The notes beneath the pieces were generated by a model. It did not search any database. It was not told the DNA's origin and worked only from the letters and a program-made list of their open reading frames with translations. Source: Beroe ovata (lineage: Eukaryota > Ctenophora > Nuda > Beroida > Beroidae). From it: 64,000 nucleotides of DNA. The position numbers were made by a program, and so were the translations under genes. Numbering within the stretch: the first letter of the stretch is position 1; each line of letters starts with the position of its first letter. Positions 23,680 to 35,615 of this stretch are shown one piece after another. The stretch covers positions 76,621-140,620 of the forward strand of contig CAMPET010000116.1 in NCBI GenBank assembly GCA_946803715.1, given 5' to 3'.

Positions 23680-26600
23680 TCACTTGAGACTGGTGAATGT
23701 ACTTGTCTCAGAGTCTTCTCCATCCAGCGACACTGACACCAGTGTTCCTCGCTTGATATTGTCAACTTGTGCTCCTAAAGTAAAGATAATATTGACACTG
23801 GGTGTGTGAGTGTGAGCGAGTGTTTGTGTGTATGTGTGACTGTGTGTCTGTTCGTGTGGAAACACGGGTTTGTGAAAGCGATAGTGTGCACTGTGTGAAT
23901 GAGGCCTCACCCAAATCAATGTCGAATGTCGACGATATTTCATCGAGAATCTTGTCTTTCTTCAATCTCCTCCATGACGTTATTAGACCAGTAATCGTTT
24001 CAATCTAGTGAGAGATATCAGTAACTATCAGTATCACTGCCTTCAATCTCAATCTCAGTATTGACACCACAATGAATGTAGGTTTATTAAGTTGTAATAT
24101 TTTGACACCGATGATGATGTTCCCAGGGGAAGTTTGACACCGCAATGAATGTATTCACCTGACTTGGAGGTGCTATTGACACCACCACCACGTTGAATTC
24201 GAAGAACTGCTCCGCGAGAACTGACATGAAGTTGGCGGTGTTGAGAGCTTGGTGTGTCGTGTTGATGATCAGTAGTTTGAGCGTGGTGTCACGTGTCAAG
24301 AAGCTCTCACACTGAGCCACCAGCTCGTGATCTTCAGCCGCTGGAGAGAGAGAGAGAAATTATATTTTCACCGTGCCAATTCTCCGAAAATCATCAAATA
24401 AAACTAAATCATTGAAAAAATGATGAAATTCGTATAAATGGCGGGAACACAGGACAGCGCCTTCCAACCTGTGATCGCCTTGAACTGGTAGAAGTCCACG
24501 TCATTGCTGGCCGATACCGTCTCCAGTTTGGGTGCTATGACCATGACGGGGCGATTTTGTGACATCCATACAGCCACCAGCTGCTTCATAACGGCGTTTC
24601 TCGCCACCATATCACCGCCGTGTACCAAAACCCAGCTCGGTTGTGTGGTGTTAATGTTGACATAACTCGAGGATGCTTCTGTAATTGAATAACTTGGTGA
24701 AAAGTCGCCAGTATCCATCTGTCTCCTTCTCAGGGAGATAACTTCATCTCCACAGGAAGCTAATTTTAGAATCCAAACCAACACTGTTAAGTTCTGTGGA
24801 GATACTAACCGCAGATTCCTATACTACTGGACGTCTTCCTCTCGGTCTTGTAAAACGTTGTATAATACTCGTCACCCTCATCATCACACACTTCTGTGGA
24901 TGTCTCACCACCTGCAATCTCAGTTTTCTGTCTCACATCAGTCTTTTCTGAGTCGTCTTTATCTGCCATCTGCAGTCGTGTGAGTGTTGATTCGAGGTCT
25001 TCCTCCTTTGTTTCTGAAACAATAGACAACCATTACATAACTTGCAGACGATAAGAAAAATTTGGCACAGCTCCAGATTTTTAGGATTTCAATAACTCAC
25101 CGATGGATGTCTCGCATTCTTCCTCCCCATGTTCGACAAGGACAGTTGACGAGTGTTCGGAAATTGTAGCGCAATCATCGCTTGCTGGAGCAGACATCTC
25201 CGATCTCCCGCAAATATCGTAGTCGGAGTCCGGAGAGGAAGTACTGGTGGATACAGTCGGCGTGATTGCACTAGGAGTTGCTGCACTCGCCGGCGTGATT
25301 CCGCATGAGGTACCCGCCTGAACCGGCGTGACTGGAGGTGGAGCACTGGCCGCGACTGGTGTGTTAGCAGGTGATGCTATGGATGAATCAGGAGTGATGA
25401 ATGATGATGCATGGGTTGATGTTGGAGTGATGAATGACGGTGATGAGGGCGATACTGCTGCTGCTATTGAGGGTGACTCTGCTCGGAGTTCTTCTGACAA
25501 GACCAATGTGGACGGTGTGGAATTTCCACTTTCTGTGGTGGCCGATGGGCCGGGCGGAACTGCTGAAGTTTGCTGTGATTGTGGTGGGGTTGCACATTGT
25601 GAGGTTCTTGGAGTGGAACGTGACAGTTCTGTACTTTCGCCGACAGTCACCGATGAGGAATGGCTGACAGTCAAGGGTTCAACGGGGGCTTGCGTCTGGT
25701 CATATGGCTGCCGAACATCAGCTCCCTCGCCCAAAGATTGAGTTTTGGTTTTGTCTTCTGGACTGAATAACAAGTCCTCCGTTATCAAGGATGATGCCCC
25801 GTTGAACATGGAGGATTGATGGGAGGACGGGTTGGCGGGTTGAGCAATAGCGGCGGGTTGGTTAGTCTGTGGGGCGGGTTGAGAGGGCGGGATCGGAATG
25901 CCCCCCAACATGGGCGGGAGAGTGAAATTGTCGTTGACAGCGGGTTGAGATGATATTGATACGGTTTGTATCGGCTGGTTGATTGGAGAACTACTTGATA
26001 CTGGTTGGATAGCGGTTACTGGAGGTTGGACAATGGGATAATTCGGGGAAACTCGGTTGATCTGGGGTTTGGCTTTGATGAGATTCAAAGACACGGTGAT
26101 CGTTCGCTTTCCACTGGGCAGGATTGAGACCTCGGTGGAGAATATTCCTGGGACCGACTTGACGAGTTTGAACAGCATCTCAATAAGGTCCTGGACCTTG
26201 CATTGCGCGGCATCCTGAAAAAAGTGATCTTCTAGAAAATCGTACGTAAAAACAACAAGCATTATCAAGCTTTTGCTTTTCTAACCATTCTCTGAAACTA
26301 TCTTAGTGATGAAAAATATTCATCGGTAAGACAGGTTCACGGAAAAATTGTGATTAGTGAAGACTGAAGGTACCTTGAAATCGTTCATAAAGTATTTCGT
26401 CAGCTCAGGGAGGGGTATAGACGCTACTTGGCCACCTGAAATAACTTTGCGGAGGACTGTGTAGACCCATTCCACTGGTGAACCGGGTTCGAGGGCTGAA
26501 GGTATGAGAGGATTGAACTACTGGGAAAAGTCAAAAGATGGAAGGTCGCATGATGTCATTTCGATTTGGGAGGTTTGTGATTTTCGTACGTGGACTCACT

Positions 26601-29600
26601 CGGAAGACTTGTTGGAATTCTCTGGAGAATATGCCAAGGTAATCCGTTCGGAGCAATCAAGCCTTTTTCGATCAATGGAGGCTTGGTCTCCGTTAGTGGA
26701 GGCCTGGTTTCTGATATCGGAGGCTTGGTCTCCGTTAGTGGAGGCCTGGTCTCTGATATTGGAGGCCTGGTCTCTGATAGTGGAGGCCTNNNNNNNNNNN
26801 NNNNNNNNNNNNNNNNNNNNNNNNNNNNNNNNNNNNNNNNNNNNNNNNNNNNNNNNNNNNNNNNNNNNNNNNNNNNNNNNNNNNNNNNNNNNNNNNNNNN
26901 NNNNNNNNNNNNNNNNNNNNNNNNNNNNNNNNNNNNNNNNNNNNNNNNNNNNNNNNNNNNNNNNNNNNNNNNNNNNNNNNNNNNNNNNNNNNNNNNNNNN
27001 NNNNNNNNNNNNNNNNNNNNNNNNNNNNNNNNNNNNNNNNNNNNNNNNNNNNNNNNNNNNNNNNNNNNNNNNNNNNNNNNNNNNNNNNNNNNNNNNNNNN
27101 NNNNNNNNNNNNNNNNNNNNNNNNNNNNNNNNNNNNNNNNNNNNNNNNNNNNNNNNNNNNNNNNNNNNNNNNNNNNNNNNNNNNNNNNNNNNNNNNNNNN
27201 NNNNNNNNNNNNNNNNNNNNNNNNNNNNNNNNNNNNNNNNNNNNNNNNNNNNNNNNNNNNNNNNNNNNNNNNNNNNNNNNNNNNNNNNNNNNNNNNNNNN
27301 NNNNNNNNNNNNNNNNNNNNNNNNNNNNNNNNNNNNNNNNNNNNNNNNNNNNNNNNNNNNNNNNNNNNNNNNNNNNNNNNNNNNNNNNNNNNNNNNNNNN
27401 NNNNNNNNNNNNNNNNNNNNNNNNNNNNNNNNNNNNNNNNNNNNNNNNNNNNNNNNNNNNNNNNNNNNNNNNNNNNNNNNCTGGTCTCTGAAAGTGGAGG
27501 TCTGGTCTCTGAGAGTGGAGGTCTGGTATCTGAGACTGGAGGCCTGGTATCTGAGAGTGGAGGCCTGGTATCTGATTGGATGGTGGGATTTGCGGAGGAA
27601 TCAGTGCTAGGAGGATGTGTTTCCTCATATCCTGGAGGCGGGCCTGATGAAACCACTTCATTCGTGGGGTTCGCTGTGCTGGACAGGGGCTTATCGAATA
27701 GTTGGTCAAGCTGAGAGCCAAGGCGGCTGGTGGGCTTGTCTGGGATCTGAAATTGAGAGGTGATAAATTTGTGGGGAATCGACGCAATCCTGGATAATTT
27801 TACGAACCGTACCGTTGCTCGGCCACTCACCTTCGTCTCTATCGCAGATTTTCGGGACATTAACGCCCGAATGCCAGTGACAACGTGCTTGTGAACGGAA
27901 CTTATATTCTGGATCGGCGCAGACACGGATACATTGCCGTTCTCATACATTGAGAATTCTAAACTTGTGTCCGGGAAACCTGAGGAATGGTTTGGATGGT
28001 ACTAAACGCTAGGGCATATGAACAGCTAACTGATATCAGTTTTTCATTAGTCATCTGAGAAAATGTACTCTGGTAAAAGTACCTTTGATCAATTCCTGGA
28101 TACTTTCCCTATTTCTGTTAATGAACGCATTATCGATGGCACTCATGGACACCAATTTGGAAATCAGTTGAACTGGAGCCTTCTTCTTCGTGTCTTCATC
28201 CTTTGCAAGACCATCCCCAGATTTCTTGGCTGTCGGAGTTGGAGCAACATGGTCAGGGATGCTGTTACCCTGCTGAGTTGCTTTTTCCTGTGGAGTGCGA
28301 TTGAGGGGCGGAGAAGGAGCAACTTCTTTGCGGGATGTGAAGGAGAAATCCACTGATGGCAGCTGATCTGAGGGAGCGATGTTCGTAGTTGTTGTGGTTG
28401 TAGTGGTTGTTGGGGTCGACGAGGATCCAGGACAGGTTGACAGGTGACTTGTCTTCTCCACTGTAGAGGAGGACAGAGCTGATGACGTAGTAGCTAGTTC
28501 CTCCTGCGAGCGAAGAGAAGTGAGATTCAGTCTATAGTTTCATGGGGGCATGGGGTCCAAAAGTCAAGAAAAATCTTGGTTAGAATTGAGTTCTTGCTCA
28601 ATTCTAACCAGAATCTATATCACACTCTGAGCACAACATACTGAAGAACCCGTGTTAATCATTGAACTTAACCTGTTTTAGGGAAAGGTGAAGAGCGATC
28701 ATATCGCGTATCTTCGTCTTGCAGGACTCGACATCACTATGACAACCACGCAAAGTTATCTCACCACCCTCACCTTTCACAACTTCGATATTCGGGAACT
28801 CTAAATTTGAGAGATAAGGGTGAATCATCGGATGTCGAAATGTGGGGGAAGGTTGATTGAAGGATCGAGATATAATGGAATCCAAGTTGGAAACATTTAC
28901 TTGAGTTTCGAATTGCTTTCAGTTTCGAAACCCGGTACCTTTTATGATGCCGTATACAAGGTAGGAGTGAGTTCTCGCGATCTGAAGCTCCTGTTCATTG
29001 AGGGTGTCCAGTGGAGACTGCACCATTTTGTTGTTCTGAGTTACACGCTGCAAGAACAATAATTAAGTCATTACTCATTATTAGGGGTTCATTATTGCCT
29101 GAATGAAAACTGACGAATAAAAACCGAAACTAACAAAAAACTGACCATAAAACGTCCCATAGTGTGGACAAATGTGAAGTATGTACACAAACGGGAGAGG
29201 AAAAGTAGCTGTTGAGATAAGTAGTAAGTACTTTACAATAAACAACCTATCTAAGGGAGCCGCCACATATGAAGTCACCAGCAAGATGGGGGAGGGGGTT
29301 TTCAAATGATGACAGAGTAGAGAGAGGGGGTTTCGGTTATGATTCTGAACAGAAAACATCCCATTTTGTTTTGGAGAATAAGGGGGTTTGGCAAATGCTG
29401 ACGTCAGCATGGGGGATGGGGTAGGCAAAATATGACTATGGATGACAAGAGGGGAGAGGGGGTCAAAAATTATGACGTCATATGTGACAGCTCCCTTAAT
29501 TCATCGAAACATCCCACCTTCTTATCGAATTTCCGATCCCCTATGATATTTTGCGGATCCAACTTGATGCTCTTCAACTTGGAGTCACCCAGTTTGGCAA

Positions 29601-32600
29601 GGTGGTTGTTTGCTTTAGTGGTGAGTGGCTCACCGCTTTGGAATATCAACTAGAGGTGAGAAGAGGTGAGATCAGGATATTGTAATCGTATCTACAACAT
29701 AGATACATTGATGAAACAAAGACATAGATGGTGTAAAGTTATTTGACGACAAGACGAAACATCCATCAGTACATCAACAGTGGGCCAAATAGAAATCTGC
29801 AGATCAAGATAAAACCGTAAAATGCACATTGCATATTGATTATCGATAACAAAATACATAACACGCTATTATGCACTAATTGCACTATAGCACTGACAGT
29901 GAAATCTGATTTACCATGACATATAATACTCGTGGTCGCTCGTGACTTATGAGAACAGATATTCGCATCACATATAGTCACATTCGGACCACTGCTGATA
30001 TGTCACGGAATAGTGGAACTCAATATCAAGCAGTAACTTAAACTCAATTTCTCCGCTGATTCAGCGAACTCAACGAACTTACTGCCTGATACATAATACA
30101 TGGTTTACAATTCGAGTCTCGGGCATTATCCCACTCACACAGCTTATCAACGACAATTCTATCAACGACAAGTCTATAACCGCCATGTCTAATTATCGAG
30201 AATTTCTCTTTTCACAACTCACCCTGGTGGACGAAGGGTTGATGAGTCCGCCAAAGTGGTGAGGATCAAGTATCTGATAGCCGAATGAGCCAACAGTTAG
30301 ACTGAGATCGGTAAAGAGGAAAACTGTCGCCCAACCTTTGTTGGAGAATGCCTTAGTAGCAGTTTCCTGTTCAAGAGAAAGGGGTGTAAGGCGGATAATG
30401 AGGAGACAAGGGGGATAGAGAGGGGGTAGGGGGTGTAAGAGATGAGGGTGTCTACTCAGAAAACGAGAGGCTGTAAACTGATCAGTTATGGCTGGTAAAA
30501 CGGGACTAACTCCTATGATGAAGGCAAAACACAGTGTCAACTATTCAGAATACGTTCAGCATACAGTTCAGTGTTATGCCTAGCCCCTAGATATACTAAA
30601 AAGATACTATCACAAAGTAACAGTCCCACATTCACACAGGATTGATCGCATGCACACATTCCTTCACGCGTAGCTCTATAATAGTGCCCTCAGGGCTGGT
30701 TCACCACCTTCATCATCTAATTAGCTAATAAGGGGACAGTACACTGTAACCCCTGTTCACCCAATGTTCGCTACGCTTGACATCACCCATCGAGCATGGT
30801 ATTGGTATAACACATGGATAGCACCGGATGGTACCCAATCATAACCGGAGAAACAGTCATCAGTCCGTGCAGAATACAGACCCCAAATAACCGGACGACC
30901 CCCCCAACAAGTTTCACTTTCAACTGTAGAGCTGTCAATCTGTGTTGTACATAGGGCAGCTTGGTCCACTTGCGCGCGGCTTTAGTTCAGAGACTTGGCG
31001 CGGCTTCAACTTTCAGCATGCCGCGCGATTAGTCCCCTGCAGCCCTAGTGCTCTATATCACACCACAGTGTATGTACACTACAGTATCTCACCTCATCCT
31101 TGAGTATATCGGTCAGGGTGGTAGGGGTGCAGCAGACCACGTGGGGTTTCAGTCCATCCTCAGAAACCCCGGCCACATCGAGTAGACCTTGTGATCGTAG
31201 CTAGAGACAGTTGGGAGTGATCTAACATGAACATTATGACTGGGAACCGAAATTTGGAATTGAAGTGCGCAATCGCTCTCACAATGAGAGTCTTATCGCA
31301 GTTTCTACTCGTGACTCGGTGATATCATATTTATGAAAAACGGTCTCTGACAGGTTATTGAGGAGCTCTGCAGAATTGAGAAACATGCAGTTCTAAACAC
31401 GCATAATCTTACCGGTAACTTAGTTGACAGCGACTCCAACAGCTCAATGATTTGAGTCATCATGAACTTATCCCCGACTAAAATAAATACTTGTGTTTGG
31501 TTCTTCTTGCAGTTTATGTACTTCATCACTACAATAAGAATAGCACTGCACACGTCGGGTCCCAAATCGGCGGCGATGAAAGCCTTCGGGGCTGAAATTA
31601 TAGACTCATTGAGACATCCTGGTCACAAATAGAGATCAAAATTTACAGAAATCAGTTTCTGCAATCTAACTCAAAGTAAGCACCACATTTTTGCCATCAA
31701 AATAAGGTTATCATGCCACCCGGCCACCGTGCAGTACCTGATAATAGGAAGGGTATAATAATGCCGTGGGCGAATGTTGGCTTATTCTGCTGCTGTAGAT
31801 AGTCGCCGGAGTACAGAGATTCGTGCAACTTCATTGCTTCGTACGTGGTAACCTGAAACACCGTGATAACTGGGTGTGATGACTGGGTGTGATGACTGGG
31901 TGTGATAACTGGGTGTGATAACTGGGTGTGATTATCGGGCGTGATGATACTTTAGTGTGATGGTACTACAACAAAATCAAAATAGAACAAGTAATTCGTG
32001 CGCTTCATTTCTCATACATACAGGTTTCAGGCCCTGCAAATACGTTGACCCCTCCCCTTCAGACTTAGCAGACTTTTCAACTTTACTCTTCTCTGTCTTC
32101 TCTGGTGGCTTAACAGCCTGTTTCGGCGTCTCTAGGGCTGCTTCTGGAGACTTGCCCCTTTCTTCCGTCGGTGATATGGTGATAGCAGAAGTTTTAGGTG
32201 CAGCCTCTGCTGAGGACGGTTTCGTAGTTTTCAGGAGCTGAAGATGTTGTGCGGTGTGACGAAATTCCATAATAATCTGGGCAAAATTGATGTGGCTAAG
32301 TGGGGTTCCATCCTAGAAATATTTGATGAATATAAACCTCAATCTCAGCAAGGATCGCCCTATCTGCCTTTTCGACATTCTGCATCTTTCCGGAGAGCAT
32401 CAGCATGTCATTCGGACGATTGGGGGTTGGAAATCGTAGAGTCACGTGATGACCTGTATGATGAGTGGTGTCATTGTCAAGGTGATGTCAGGATTGACCA
32501 ATAGAGCCAGGAAAAAGTAGGAAAAAGCGTGCTAGTGAATGCAAGAGCAAAATTGGCGTCAAGCAAGTGAACTGCCTCACTGCACACTCACGCAGCGCTA

Positions 32601-35147
32601 TCTCCAGCAGCAGTTTCGGCTTCGTGTATACGATTGCGTTCACTTTGCTCCCGACAGATAAAGGTCGTATTACAGGCGTGTCCGCTGACAGCTGGGACGG
32701 CGAGGGAGTGGTCTGCAGCGGCTTGTTCCGAGATATGAGATCTGAAGCGAAGTCGGCGAGCGTCTCGCGCAGGTATTCCATGACGAGATTTGCATGTTCC
32801 GGGTTCATTCCTTATAAGGGATAATTGGTTGACCATACCGCGACTGATCTCACTATATTATCTCACGATAGGTAGGTAGTGTAGTCAAGTCCTCACCTTT
32901 GACAACGGCTCGCTGTCTGTGAGGCTCCACATTCACTGTGACGGACGGGAATTTCTCTGTAAAGCTGCCGAGTCCACGGAGCATGTCCTGATATAACGGT
33001 GTCAACAAGCGATGTCAGAAACGGGTGGCAGGCGCCGTTGTAGATAGATTTCGATCAAATAAAGTGTCGTACAAGCTGGAGCTCTTTTTCATCCAAAACA
33101 ATACATCAGCATAGCAATACTTGCGTCCGAATAGCGATTTCGAGCCATCACTCCGAATCACAACATGCTGAATCATCAAGTCAAGCCGAACAAAGGTCTA
33201 TCTCCAATTGGAACCCCAGACACCGCCAACACAGCGGAAATCACATCAGAATATAGAGGAGGGTAAAACGCCTGTACCTTATTATTGACGTATTTTTGGA
33301 GGATGTCAGTGCTGTATGTTACATGACGAATCGCGATTTGCTCGTCGGATGTTTTCGGTGGCGTCTTCCCATCGATAAGGTTGAATACTTCCGCAATGGC
33401 TTCATCATTCTGTTTCTTCGTTCCTGAGAAGAGGAAAATTGGTCGATTTTTGACATAACTCTCCCCAAAGGCAAACGGCAAACATAAGTAAATAATGCTG
33501 ACTATGACTCCTTGATTCACAACGTAAGGAACTGCTGAATACAAAATTGGATGCACGATTAATACCCGAGTCACCTAGACCATAACTCTTACCTTGAAAA
33601 AGAACTCCGCTCTCTCCACCCTGTATCTTGCCGGGAGTCAACTTACTCCCAGTCTTGTTCTGGATGTACTTCAGGACCCTCCCATCAGCTCCCTGAATAA
33701 GAGGGAACAAGGTCTCCGACAGGGCAATCGCTTCGGTTTCCATCGGGTCCAGCTTAGCTGTTTCTGAAGCGAGAATGTGATAATCTGCAATTTCCGGAAA
33801 ATCTTGAAAGTCTTCGTGAAAAATCAGATGCAAGAAAATGAATCGATAGCCTCATCCGTCAATGTGGCAACTGTGAATGTGGCATAGCTAAAGGTGGAAT
33901 CGTACCAGCACTGAGAGCTGTGCCAGATGCCACATTTGTCCAACTTGATGCCTCAGTCGAATTGGAGTCCAGGCGAAGTCTCTGTAACTGAGAATTTATG
34001 ATCGATTACAATCACAAAGTGTATCAGTGGCGGTTTCGTCATGGTATAGGTTATCAGTACTCATTTATACCTCTGATCAGGCATGGGTTATCAGAAATAT
34101 CGATTCCAAATCCCCCTACCCTTAATACCTCAATCTCACAGTCCTTCGCTGCTTTCTTTACGCACTTAACCAGCTGTGTGTGTGCCTTCTCAATCGAGAG
34201 AGGACCGTGACTCAGATTTTTAGGGCGTGGCTCCTTCACAATCTCGTTGAACAGCCAGACCCAGCTTATGTTCAGAGACGGGAAGTAATCGACCAGGGTC
34301 TCGTTTATCAGCTTCTCAAAGATAACTTCCTTTGCCTTGTCTTGCTTGATAACAAAGTCGATAAGTATTGTCATCTGGCTGTTGTAAGCCGACAATTTGT
34401 CTTGAACCAAGTTCTGAAATAAATTGAGAGAGCGAATGAAATGTGTTTCAGTTTAGGAATTCTAGATCAGCTCGGATAATGACCAGATCCAACTGGAACA
34501 ATAATGAATTACATTATTGCCCATTACCTGGAGACAATAAGAGTTGACAAAATGATTTTGATTGACATCTTTAATCTTTGCTACCAGCTTCTTGAACTCT
34601 GGCCATCGAGCAGCAATCGTCTTTCCGAACAGGTAACTCAAAAAGTTGAAATAGTTCCGGGCTTTGTGAGCTACCCTGAGGCAAATATCATATTATGTCA
34701 AATCGAAAATTAAACTTTGGAGGGGGGCTAGGCAAAATGGGAAAAATATGATACCACTCAGTTCTTTGGGCAAGGCGAGTGGGCATTGGGCCTTCTTGTA
34801 CCAACCTGTCGAATCTGAATTCGTTGGTTGCTGCGTTGTACTCTATGAGTGGTATCTCGGAAACAGCAGAGATGAATTTCTTGAGGACCAGCGACTCTGC
34901 TGACCTCTCTTGCTGTGTGGGGGAAGTCGTCATCGCAGAATATGGAGTAACGAGAAAAATAGCAGTCATACCTATGAGATTGTGACACATCTTCCAGAAT
35001 GATATATCACTACTTCAGAATGAAGATCGCAATCAGATTAAACAGTACCTTCTTGACGAGCCTAAACAACTCCTCGTCATTTATCGTGCCATCTGAATTC
35101 TGAAGAATCCTTCGGAGGGCAAGACTTTTTAGTTTGCTGCTCGCCAT
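23680..35147 (-). CDS. Large multidomain protein with winged-helix, KH-like and P-loop-like regions
   Basis: I do not recognise this gene. Exons can be followed from an ATG at 35145-35147 to a TGA at 23680. An N-terminal winged-helix-like segment (LRRILQNSDGTINDEELF) is encoded near 35147-34800. A clear KH-like unit (LIQGADGRVLKYIQNKTGSK) lies at 33700-33400. Weaker KH-like units lie near 32970-32600, 32450-32350, 28790-28675 (GEITLRGCHSDVESC) and 27980-27820. A possible macro-type segment (FIAADLGPDVCSAILIVV) is near 31840-31410. A Pro-rich repeat array is at 26673-27580. A second winged-helix/LOTUS-like unit (VYTVLRKVISGGQ, IPLPELTKYF) is at 26480-26100. A long Pro/Ser/Thr linker follows. 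The C-terminal region 24720-24170 resembles a kinase or nuclease P-loop fold with a degenerate loop (LVHGGDMVARNAVMKQL). Together this suggests an RNA- or nucleotide-binding scaffold. It could be two adjacent genes. Exon continuity is mostly good, function unknown. Confidence 0.55.
26673..27580. repeat. Coding 21-bp minisatellite interrupted by a 691-base gap
   Basis: The + strand unit GGAGGCCTGGTCTCTGATAGT repeats on both sides of a run of Ns from 26790 to 27480. On the minus strand it encodes a 7-residue repeat of the form T-R-P-P-(L/I/V)-(S/T)-(E/D) in the Pro-rich region of the KH-like gene. The gap is where assembly failed, so true copy number is unknown. Confidence 0.95.
28577..28610. 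repeat. Inverted repeat, 14-bp arms, 6-nt loop
   Basis: TGGTTAGAATTGAG is followed after TTCTTG by its exact reverse complement. It lies in an intron of the large KH-like gene. No function is evident. Confidence 0.85.
31864..31950. repeat. 12-bp minisatellite
   Basis: About six copies of ACTGGGTGTGAT (some GACTGGGTGTGAT) lie in an intron of the large KH-like gene. Confidence 0.85.
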
Positions 35148-35615
35148 TTACTCTTCTAATTATCATTTATTTCTGAACATTGATAATTGTGAGTGATTAT
35201 GTTTAGAAAAGAGATTTCAAGACGAAAATCAGGATATTGCACGTCTCTAACATCGGAAAAATTAAGTATGAGACTTTGAACAATACTCCTCTGACCAAAT
35301 ATAAAAAAGAACGTCCATAGCATTCAAATACACAAGGTAACAGTCAAGTAATAAAAATTCATGCCATCGATAAATGACAGGTGAATGAGTCCCTAAATGA
35401 AGAGAAAGGAACGGTTGATAAAGCCTTTCTTTCATCATATCGGCACGTAATAAGTTAGATAATATAAAGTTGTAAAAGAAAAGCATCAATATACACATGT
35501 CCAGCACTCAAATATACACAGTTTCCGATAATCAACATCAGAAACGACACACCACTTTAATTATATTGCCGAAACCCGTGATCGCATATAACAGACATGG
35601 GTCATCACTTCTCGG

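Noticed and set aside
25328-25741. 137-residue acidic + strand open frame
   Set aside because: It is the complement of the Pro/Ser/Thr-rich coding exon of the minus-strand KH-like gene.
26504-27714. Long + strand frames across the N gap
   Set aside because: They are created by Ns and by the 21-bp repeat read antisense.
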